Shown here: positions 13,917-21,535 of the stretch, one piece after another | How positions within the stretch are numbered: the stretch's first letter is position 1 | Layout: every line of letters starts with the position of its first letter | Translations under genes and position numbers: made by a program | Notes under the pieces: model-generated | Databases searched by the model: none | Told to the model about the DNA's origin: nothing | The model's input: only the letters and a program-made list of their open reading frames with translations | NCBI GenBank assembly: GCA_963922235.1 | Contig: CAWUIJ010000032.1 | Location: forward strand, 1 to 23,509 | Source: Parvularcula sp963922235 | Lineage (GTDB): Bacteria; Pseudomonadota; Alphaproteobacteria; Caulobacterales; Parvularculaceae | Length of the DNA stretch: 23,509 nt | Direction of reading: 5' to 3'

Positions 13917-15392
13917 TCACCCGAGCGCGCGTAACAACCCCACCATCGCGAGTGTGTCCCTTTGGCAGTAAGCCCTCAACGCATCCCCAATCGCTGATTT
14001 CTCCAAATCGCTCAGCCCACCCTCAATTCCCCGCATATAGGCGACCTGAGCATTCGTTCCGTCTTTCACCTCGAGGTCGGTATAGCCGAGCTGCGGGCAG
14101 ACTGTGGGCAGCACAGCCTTGATCGACCAGCTGCCGCGTTGGTCGCGGTGGTAATAATGGTTGCGGACGATGGGAAGGAGATCAACGACGCGGTCATGCA
14201 GCGCCATCAATTCGTCGCTCAGGTCACTGAACGCTAGCGCCAAGGCTTTGATGCACTGCTTTTCGAAGCTTGCGAAGTAGGCGACGACCGACCCCGTAGC
14301 GACCTCTGGGGTGCAAAGAACATCAACCAGCGCTTCCGCGCAGGCGCGCCGAGGATCCTCTCCCGAGAGGTCGAGGAATTCATGGTGGCCGAGCGTGCCG
14401 TCAGTCTGGAGAATATGGTTCGAGAATTGAAACGGGATCTGCGCATAGGCCCGGGTACCGATCCACCGAGGCGCGGCGAACTGGATCGTCTCGAAGTCGA
14501 GGAAGTGCAAGGGATACCGCCAGGAAGCAACCTTGGCCTTGATCGCATCGGCATCGTGAAAATGTACGCCGGACACCGTCGCCTGGTGGACGCGATGCAG
14601 GACGGGATGGTCGAAGTACCCGACAGGGACCTTCAGGAGATCGTCCAAACCCTCTTCTGCGAGCTTGGCAGCTGCTTTCTTGCCGCTCACATTCGGGAGG
14701 ATACTGGTCGCCCATTCGGGCGGCGGGGGCAGGGCAGTTGCGCATCGCTCCTGAAACGGACAATCATAGGGACTGGTACAATGAGCGCCCATATCACGCG
14801 CCGGTTCGTCCTGGTCCAGAAGATCGAAGGCATCCGCGATGTCGGTCGCGCGCCCGGCGATCAGGTCGTCCATTCCGTCGATCTCGGATCGATCCGTAAA
14901 GAGACCATCGAAGTGACATTCAGTCTCAAGGACGAAACTGTTGTCGATATGCCATATGCTGGCGCGCCCGATCGGCAGGCCCGTGCCGCGCGCGACATGG
15001 ACCTGTGTAGCTAGATCCTGCGCATAGTGATCTTTCACGCTGGTGGCGCTCTTCACCTCGATAAGGTGCCATGAACCATCTGCGAGCGGAGCGAGAATAT
15101 CGACCCGGACATAAGTGTCATCGGACAGGAACGCCGCCTCGAAGATCGGGACGCGGGGGTCTGAGGCAAGGTATTCGCGCGTCTTCGCCAGCGCCTCATC
15201 GCGGGGCAGGGCGGTCTCAACAAACACGCCGTCCGGCAAGAGCGAGCGGGCGATCGCCCCGACGCGGTCACCTTCGGCCTTGCGCAGATCGCCCTCGGGA
15301 TCGTCGCGGAGCGGCGCGCCTTCATTCACCTCCAGCCAGAGCCGTTTCGGGCATTGGTCATAGGCCGCGATCAGCGATTTCGTGAGCTCCAT
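13917..15392 (-). CDS. DUF2779 protein: Cas4-like Fe-S nuclease fused to a DEDD exonuclease-like domain
   Basis: This is a 491-aa protein with two nuclease folds. The N-terminal half is PD-(D/E)XK: D98 in YVRVDIL and E112-V-K114 in HLIEVKSAT. It is framed by one Cys (C14 in YDQCPKRLW) and three later ones (C205, C211, C217 in HCTSPYDCPFQERC), the one-plus-three pattern that holds a 4Fe-4S cluster in Cas4 and AddB. The C-terminal half is the DUF2779 RNase-H-like domain: D299 and E301 in HFLDFETI, D404 in VVDLLPIV, the GSWSIKAVLP signature (420-429) and D479 in YCQRDTLAM. It probably degrades or trims DNA ends. It is transcribed away from the R-M genes from a 110-base intergenic region, with GGGGGC before the ATG. 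Function in defence is inferred from context. Confidence 0.9.
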   Translation of the reverse strand: MELTKSLIAAYDQCPKRLWLEVNEGAPLRDDPEGDLRKAEGDRVGAIARSLLPDGVFVETALPRDEALAKTREYLASDPRVPIFEAAFLSDDTYVRVDILAPLADGSWHLIEVKSATSVKDHYAQDLATQVHVARGTGLPIGRASIWHIDNSFVLETECHFDGLFTDRSEIDGMDDLIAGRATDIADAFDLLDQDEPARDMGAHCTSPYDCPFQERCATALPPPPEWATSILPNVSGKKAAAKLAEEGLDDLLKVPVGYFDHPVLHRVHQATVSGVHFHDADAIKAKVASWRYPLHFLDFETIQFAAPRWIGTRAYAQIPFQFSNHILQTDGTLGHHEFLDLSGEDPRRACAEALVDVLCTPEVATGSVVAYFASFEKQCIKALALAFSDLSDELMALHDRVVDLLPIVRNHYYHRDQRGSWSIKAVLPTVCPQLGYTDLEVKDGTNAQVAYMRGIEGGLSDLEKSAIGDALRAYCQRDTLAMVGLLRALG

Positions 15393-15502
15393 CGGTGCCC
15401 CCGTTCTTTCCCAGACCGATCCTGACCCGGCAACTCGCGGCTGTCCACAGGCGATGACTCGCGTTACTCAGGCAAAGTTCTGAATGGAAATGGCGTTTTG
15501 AG
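15393..15502. promoter_or_regulatory. divergent promoter region between the DUF2779 and R-M genes
   Basis: This 110-base gap must hold the start signals for both divergent transcripts. It contains a direct repeat ACTCGCG at 15433-15439 and 15457-15463, 24 bases apart from start to start, which could be an operator. I could not identify convincing -35 and -10 boxes on either strand. The Mod start (15503) has only a weak TTTTGAG ahead of it. Confidence 0.3.
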
Positions 15503-18500
15503 ATGGCGGACCGGCTGACTGACTTGATCCTCGCGAACATCCCCGAGGATGGCTCGTCCATCGGCAATGGCGCGCTGATGGCGTTGCTGAGGGAGCAGTT
15601 GCCGGACCTGACGGACGAGGATTACGCTGCCGCGCGCGATGCGCTGATTGACGAGGGCGCGCTGGCCAAGGGGCGGGGTCGCGGCGGGTCGGTCTACCGC
15701 GCCGATGTCGGGGATCTGGAGCTCGAACCGACCGAAGAGCCTGCGCCAAAGGCCACCACCAAGAAGAAGGCGACAAAGAAGAAGGCCTCAAAGAAATCCG
15801 GTGAACAGGCCCAGGTCCTGTCCTACCGCCACGGCGACACCCGGGTGAACAACCCGGAGGTCGGCATGGTCCATGCCGATACGGACAAGGACGGCGAGAG
15901 GACGCGCTGGGCCTATGACGCGCACCTCGACCCCGTGCTGAACTTCGACCATGCGCGGGCGGGGATCGAGCGGCTGATCGACGATGCCCTTGAAAGCGGC
16001 GATGCGGAGCGGATGCGCGACGCGCTGTCAGAGCTGAAACGCCTGCAGCAGCCCTATCTCAACTGGACGGGCAAGGCGGAGAAGACGAGCTTTGAGGTCG
16101 ATACCGTCTCCCTCCATGTGCATGAACGGGTGGACCCCGCGACCATCCTTGCGAACGCGGCCAAGCGGTTGAAGGGAAAGGGTGCGGCCCATGCATGGCA
16201 GCAGGCGGACATGTTCGCCGCGCCGTTCGAAAATCTGCCCCTGCGTCAGGCGCTCGATTTCTATTCCCATGAAAAGGGGTGGTCGAACCGTCTGGTGGCG
16301 GGGGACTCCCTCCTCGTCATGAACTCCCTCCTGACAAAGGAGAGCATGGGCGGGAAGGTCCAGATGATCTATATCGATCCTCCGTACGGGATCAAATATG
16401 GGTCGAACTTTCAGCCGTTCACGAACAAACGGGATGTGAAGGACCGCTCGGATCAGGACCTGACCCAGGAACCGGAGATGATCAAGGCGTTCCGCGATAC
16501 GTGGGAGCTGGGGATTCACTCCTACCTGACCTATCTGCGTGACCGGCTGGTACTGGCGCGGGAACTGCTGACCGAGAGCGGGTCGGTGTTCGTGCAGATT
16601 TCGGACGAGAATTTGCACCATGTGACCGAGTTGCTGTCCGAGGTCTTCGGATCGCAGAACTTCATCAGCCTCATCACTTTCAAGAAAACGACGGGTTCGA
16701 CAGCGAACTTGCTGCCCGGCGTCTCAGACTATCTCATTTGGTTCGCAAAAGACAAAGACCGCTTGAAGTACAATCAATTGTATTTCCAGAAGGAGGCAGG
16801 TGGCCTTGGGGGTTCGGCGTATGGTCGAATTGAACTGCCAAGCCGAGAACGGCGCTCGCTTTCCAAGAAGGAAAAACTCGATCCGACGAGTATTCCCGAA
16901 GGTTCGCGGATTTATCGTGTCGATAACCTCACGAGCCAAAGCCCCGGCACGCGATATGATGTCGAGTATGAGGGCGAAAGCTTCTATCCCAAGGGATATT
17001 GGAAAACCGACCAAGCCTTCATGCCGCGCGTGGTGAAATCCAAGCGCGCGCAGAGTTCCGGCGCAAACCTCTATTATGTTCGGTTCATAGAGGATTTTCC
17101 CGTCTTTCCGGTAACGGACAATTGGGATGACACCACGATTGCGGGCTTTGCTTCTGACAAACAGTATGTCGTCGAGACCTCGATCAAAGTCATCGAACGC
17201 TGCCTCCTCATGACCACCGATCCCGGCGATCTGGTGCTCGATCCGACCTGCGGCTCCGGCACCACCGCCGTCGTCGCCGAGAAATGGGGGAGGCGCTGGA
17301 TCACCTGCGACACCTCCCGCGTGGCGATCACGCTGGCCAAGCAGCGGCTGATGACGGCCAGCTTCGACTACTACACGCTGCGCTATCCCCATGAGGGGCT
17401 GAAGGGCGGCTTCGACTATGAAACCGTGCCGCACATCACGCTGAAGTCGATCGCCAACAATCCCGACATCGACACGATCTATGCGGAGGATCACCCCAAA
17501 ATCGAAGCGGCGCTGGATGACCTGAACGCCGCGCTGACGGCATCCCCGCCCGGTCCGTTCAAACCGGCCCAGGGCGTCCGCAAGGGCAAGGCCGTGACCT
17601 TCACCAAGGGCGAAACCTTGCACGAATGGGAGGTGCCGTTCGACTGGCCGAGCGATTGGCCGGATGAGGTGCGCAAGCCCTTCGATGCCTTCCACGCCGC
17701 GCGCCAGGCGATGCAGGCGCGGATGGACCAGTCGATCAGCGACCATGCCGAACAGGAAACCCTCTACGACAAGCCCACCATCGACAAGAACCGCCTGCGG
17801 ATCACCGGTCCGTTTAGTGTCGAGGCGGTCCCGGCCCCGACGGTCCTCTCCCTCGACGAAAACTTCGCGCCGGAGGAAGCCGATGCCAGCGTCGCACGGT
17901 CCGGCGAAACCTCGCGCCAGGCCCTGTGGCGGGATGAGCTCCTGAAGACCGGCGTCCGCGGCAAGGGCGGCGCCATGCTGAAGTTCGCGGAGTTCGAAAC
18001 CCTTCCGGGTACGCGCTATCTCCACGCCTCCGGCTCTATCGCTGACACCGGTGAGCGGGTGGTGGTCAGCTTCGGCCCCGAACACGCCGCGCTCGAACAG
18101 CGCCAGGTCGAGGAGGCACTGAACGAGGCCTACACCCTGATGCCGAAGCCGAAATTCATCCTCTTCTGCGCCTTCACCTTCGACCCGGAGGCGGCCAAGG
18201 ACATTGACGAGCTGAACGTCCCCGGCATCACCTTCCTCAAGGTGCAGATGAACACCGATCTGTTGACAGAGGACCTGAAGAAGAAGCGCGCGTCCAACGA
18301 AAGCTTCTGGCTGATGGGCCAGCCGGAGGTCGAGCTGCGCAAGCGCAAGGACGATTTGTGGGAAGTCGAGGTCCACGGGTTCGATTACTTCAACCCCAAG
18401 ACCGGCGAGATCGAAAGCGGCGGCAAGAAGCAGATCGCCATGTGGTCGCTGGACACGGACTATGACCAGCGCTCCCTGATGCCGCACCAGGTCTTCTTCC

Positions 18501-18694
18501 CCATGGCCGATGCCAAGGCCGGGTGGAACCGCCTCAAGAAAACAATCCGCGCGGAACTCGACGAGGACCTGTTGGAGCAGTTCCACGGCACGGTATCGCT
18601 GCCATTTGAAGCCGGGGACAATCGGCGCGTCGCGGTGAAGATCGTCGATGATCGCGGGATCGAGTCGCTCAAGATCATCCCGCTCGAGGGCTGA
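15503..18694 (+). CDS. type III-like DNA methyltransferase (Mod) with N-terminal winged helix and long C-terminal extension
   Basis: The product is 1063 aa, much longer than ordinary type III Mod proteins (about 650). Residues 1-66 look like a small winged helix, followed by an Ala/Lys tail (about 82-99, KKK repeats) resembling a histone H1 linker. The methyltransferase core has motif IV DPPY (292-295) ahead of the SAM motif LDPTCGSGTT (from 579), the beta-class order seen in type III Mod and other adenine-N6 enzymes. The stretch between them is the target recognition region. After about residue 650 there are some 400 residues without a motif I recognise. Together with the downstream helicase-nuclease, three bases after its stop, it forms a complete modification and restriction pair. 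The modified sequence cannot be predicted. Base composition resembles the tra genes more than the retron and CBASS genes. Confidence 0.92.
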   Translation: MADRLTDLILANIPEDGSSIGNGALMALLREQLPDLTDEDYAAARDALIDEGALAKGRGRGGSVYRADVGDLELEPTEEPAPKATTKKKATKKKASKKSGEQAQVLSYRHGDTRVNNPEVGMVHADTDKDGERTRWAYDAHLDPVLNFDHARAGIERLIDDALESGDAERMRDALSELKRLQQPYLNWTGKAEKTSFEVDTVSLHVHERVDPATILANAAKRLKGKGAAHAWQQADMFAAPFENLPLRQALDFYSHEKGWSNRLVAGDSLLVMNSLLTKESMGGKVQMIYIDPPYGIKYGSNFQPFTNKRDVKDRSDQDLTQEPEMIKAFRDTWELGIHSYLTYLRDRLVLARELLTESGSVFVQISDENLHHVTELLSEVFGSQNFISLITFKKTTGSTANLLPGVSDYLIWFAKDKDRLKYNQLYFQKEAGGLGGSAYGRIELPSRERRSLSKKEKLDPTSIPEGSRIYRVDNLTSQSPGTRYDVEYEGESFYPKGYWKTDQAFMPRVVKSKRAQSSGANLYYVRFIEDFPVFPVTDNWDDTTIAGFASDKQYVVETSIKVIERCLLMTTDPGDLVLDPTCGSGTTAVVAEKWGRRWITCDTSRVAITLAKQRLMTASFDYYTLRYPHEGLKGGFDYETVPHITLKSIANNPDIDTIYAEDHPKIEAALDDLNAALTASPPGPFKPAQGVRKGKAVTFTKGETLHEWEVPFDWPSDWPDEVRKPFDAFHAARQAMQARMDQSISDHAEQETLYDKPTIDKNRLRITGPFSVEAVPAPTVLSLDENFAPEEADASVARSGETSRQALWRDELLKTGVRGKGGAMLKFAEFETLPGTRYLHASGSIADTGERVVVSFGPEHAALEQRQVEEALNEAYTLMPKPKFILFCAFTFDPEAAKDIDELNVPGITFLKVQMNTDLLTEDLKKKRASNESFWLMGQPEVELRKRKDDLWEVEVHGFDYFNPKTGEIESGGKKQIAMWSLDTDYDQRSLMPHQVFFPMADAKAGWNRLKKTIRAELDEDLLEQFHGTVSLPFEAGDNRRVAVKIVDDRGIESLKIIPLEG

Positions 18695-18697
18695 TCC

Positions 18698-21475
18698 ATG
18701 TCCCTTATCATCAACACACCTTATCAGTGTCCGGAACAGCACTGGGTCGAAGGCAAGGGCGGGAAGCTCGAGATCAAGCCTGAGCGCCGGCCCGCGAGCT
18801 ATGACGTCTTCGATGCGCGCAACAACACCAAGCGGACGGAAACCCTCGATCTCGTCAACACCATCCGCGAGCGGGTCGATCAGTGGCGGGCCGACGGCTA
18901 CCCGGGCGTGACCATCGTCACCCGAAAGCTGCTCGAGCATTGGCACGACGATGATGCCCGTCAGTACCCGTTCTATTTCTGTCAGCTTGAGGCCGTCGAG
19001 ACGCTGATCTGGTGGGTCGAAGGGGCGGAGGCCTACAAGCAGGGCATCCATATCCCCGGCGATGGCGGGGACTGGCAGCGCCTCTGCAACAAGATGGCGA
19101 CCGGCGCGGGCAAAACCACCGTGATGGCGATGATCATCACCTGGCAGGTCCTGAACGCGCTGACCTACCCGAAGCGCAACAAGGATTTCAGCAAGGCTGT
19201 CCTGATCATCGCTCCCGGACTGACCGTGAAAGGGCGCCTGCAGGTCCTGATCCCCACCGAGGGGAGCTATTACGACGAGTTCAATATGTGCCCGTCCGAG
19301 GCGCTGCGCTCGAAGCTCAATCAGGCCGAGGTGCTGATCGAGAACTGGCATACGCTGATGCCGCTGAAGGACGTCACCCGATCCGTGGTCAAGAAAGGGG
19401 CGGAGTCGGACGAAGCCTATTCCCGGCGCGTCCTTGGCAAGCTTTCGGCGTATAAGGACATTATCGTCATCAATGACGAGGCGCACCACGCCTATCGGAA
19501 GCCGCCTGAGCTGAAGATCAGCAAGAAGCAGGCGGCGGAGCAGGGGATCGACCTCGACGAGGCAACGCGCTGGATCGAAGGTCTTGACCGCATCCACAAG
19601 ACGCGGCGGATCCAGCGTTGTTTCGACCTCTCCGCGACGCCTTTCGCCCCCACAGGCAAGAAGAGCACGGACACGGCTCTGTTCGACTGGATCGTTTCGG
19701 ATTTCGGCCTGAACGATGCCATCGAAGCGGGCCTCGTGAAGACGCCCCGTGTCGTGGTGCGGGACGACGCGGTGCCTGATGCGCGGACACTGCGGTCCAA
19801 GCTTTATCACATTTACCGCGATCCATCGGTCTCCGAAGACTTGAACCGCGCAGGAGCCGAGCCGCACGAAGCGCTGCCCAAGCTCGTCCAGGATGCCTAC
19901 ACGCTCCTCGGTGCCGACTGGCGTCAGCACCGCGAGGATTGGGCTAACGCTGGGCACCATTCGCCGCCGCTGATGCTGACCGTCTGTAACCGGACGGAAA
20001 CAGCAGCCCGGATCGAGCACTATTTCAATCAGGGCGATGCTCATTGGCCAGAACTTCAGGCGCCTGAGCGCACTTTGCGGGTCGACTCCAAGGTGCTGGA
20101 CAAGGCGGAGGTCGGCGAGACCGCCACGTCCGATAAGGACTACGAGGCGCGCCTCGCGGCCATCGTCGATGCGGCCGATATCCCTGAAACACGGAAAAGG
20201 GATCTTCAGAGCCTGAAAAAAGAAGAGCTCCTTCGCGCGATCATCGACAATGTCGGCAAACGCGGGGCGGCAGGGCAGGACCTCCAGAACGTGATCTCTG
20301 TGGCGATGCTCTCAGAGGGCTGGGACGCCAAGAACGTCACGCACATTATGGGGCTTAGGGCGTTCACCTCGCAGCTCCTGTGCGAGCAAGTGGTGGGTCG
20401 CGGTCTGCGGCGGGTGTCCTATGACACGGACGAAAACGGCTTGTTCCTGCCCGAATATGTCAACGTCTTCGGCGTTCCACTTTCGATTTCCGAAACGAGC
20501 GATAGCGGTGCTGCACCGCCATCGCCAAAGCCGACCTCGCAAATAGAGGTGGTCCCCGAACGTGCCAACCTCGAAATCAAATGGCCTAATATCCTCCGTA
20601 TCGAAACGGTGGTCACGCCGCAGCTGCTCATCGACTGGGGCGAGGTCCCGCCGTTGACGCTTAATCCGACGGCGACGCCCATCTCAGCGGACCTCGCACC
20701 CGCGCTTGGCGGCGCCACTGACATGAGCAAGGTCTCAGCCATTGATCTCGAGCAGCTGCCAGATGGTTTCCGATTGCAACGCCTGATCTTCCAGGCAGCG
20801 CGGAAATGCTTTGCGGAGTTGCGCCATAGTTTCCGGGGAACGGAGGACTACCTCGCCTCCCAGCTGGTCAGGCACATCGAGAGGTTCCTTGGTTCTGACC
20901 TGCTCGATATCCCGTCGCTCTTCCATTCGGATCCCCTGAGGCGGCGCATCCTCATCGCCCTGAACATCGATCTCGTTGTTCAACACTTGATGCGACATGT
21001 GAACGAACAGAACACGGAAAAACTTGCCCCGGTCTTCGATGAGGATGCGCCAATCGGTTCGACGGGGCATATGCGGACGTGGTACACGTCAAAACCGAAC
21101 TTCCCGGCTGTCAAATCCCATATCAGTCACCTTGTCGGCGACTCATCCTGGGAAGGGTATGCCGCGAACCTCTTCGAGAAGGATTCCGCGGTCGTCAGCT
21201 TCGCGAAAAACGACCATCTCGGCTTTCAGGTGCACTACATGTGGGGCGGCTCGCGGCGCCGCTACCTGCCAGACTTTCTGGTGCGCTTGACAAATGGGCG
21301 GACCCTTGCGCTTGAGATCAAGGGGAAGGACAGTCCGCAGAACAAGGCCAAACGCGATGCGCTGGATCTTTGGGTCAGAGCGGTCAATGAAGCAGGCGGC
21401 TTTGGCCGCTGGTCGTGGGATGTGGCTTTCGCGCCTGGCGAGATAAACGATCTTCTCGCCAAGCATACTCAGTAG
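18698..21475 (+). CDS. type III-like restriction endonuclease subunit (Res), BPTD_3080-like
   Basis: The 925-aa protein is a superfamily 2 helicase with a C-terminal nuclease. Motifs in order: CQLEAVETLIWW, a Q-motif-like block; Walker A ATGAGKTT (about 134-141); DEAH in INDEAHHAYR (about 256-265); SATP (about 311); and motif VI in LLCEQVVGRGLRR. The nuclease at about 855-876 is PD-(D/E)XK: PDF, then LALEIKGK. The N-terminal block with GYPGVTIVTRKLLEHW matches what I know as BPTD_3080-family restriction endonucleases. With the Mod gene just upstream (spacing three bases), it should translocate on unmodified DNA and cut it. All catalytic motifs are intact, so the system is probably functional. 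The end converges on the relaxase gene 60 bases away, with no obvious terminator between. Confidence 0.93.
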   Translation: MSLIINTPYQCPEQHWVEGKGGKLEIKPERRPASYDVFDARNNTKRTETLDLVNTIRERVDQWRADGYPGVTIVTRKLLEHWHDDDARQYPFYFCQLEAVETLIWWVEGAEAYKQGIHIPGDGGDWQRLCNKMATGAGKTTVMAMIITWQVLNALTYPKRNKDFSKAVLIIAPGLTVKGRLQVLIPTEGSYYDEFNMCPSEALRSKLNQAEVLIENWHTLMPLKDVTRSVVKKGAESDEAYSRRVLGKLSAYKDIIVINDEAHHAYRKPPELKISKKQAAEQGIDLDEATRWIEGLDRIHKTRRIQRCFDLSATPFAPTGKKSTDTALFDWIVSDFGLNDAIEAGLVKTPRVVVRDDAVPDARTLRSKLYHIYRDPSVSEDLNRAGAEPHEALPKLVQDAYTLLGADWRQHREDWANAGHHSPPLMLTVCNRTETAARIEHYFNQGDAHWPELQAPERTLRVDSKVLDKAEVGETATSDKDYEARLAAIVDAADIPETRKRDLQSLKKEELLRAIIDNVGKRGAAGQDLQNVISVAMLSEGWDAKNVTHIMGLRAFTSQLLCEQVVGRGLRRVSYDTDENGLFLPEYVNVFGVPLSISETSDSGAAPPSPKPTSQIEVVPERANLEIKWPNILRIETVVTPQLLIDWGEVPPLTLNPTATPISADLAPALGGATDMSKVSAIDLEQLPDGFRLQRLIFQAARKCFAELRHSFRGTEDYLASQLVRHIERFLGSDLLDIPSLFHSDPLRRRILIALNIDLVVQHLMRHVNEQNTEKLAPVFDEDAPIGSTGHMRTWYTSKPNFPAVKSHISHLVGDSSWEGYAANLFEKDSAVVSFAKNDHLGFQVHYMWGGSRRRYLPDFLVRLTNGRTLALEIKGKDSPQNKAKRDALDLWVRAVNEAGGFGRWSWDVAFAPGEINDLLAKHTQ

Positions 21476-21535
21476 CAGGCTTTGGGTTGCGATACAGCTT
21501 GGTTTGGCCGGGGTCGGTGAGAAGCCGTGTGCTGA

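Noticed and set aside
13582..13920. A 112-codon minus-strand frame across the gap ahead of the retron effector.
   Set aside because: It overlaps the effector start out of frame and coincides with several strong inverted repeats; the non-coding RNA reading explains the region better.
16724..20044. A very long minus-strand open frame (about 1100 codons) opposite mod and res.
   Set aside because: It spans two well-supported genes with clear catalytic motifs on the plus strand; its product is rich in Arg, Gly and Leu without any domain. It is a shadow of GC-rich codon use.
21476..21535. The gap between the convergent res and traI genes examined for a bidirectional terminator or attachment site.
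   Set aside because: No inverted repeat with a T run and no repeat matching the left cargo edge was seen.
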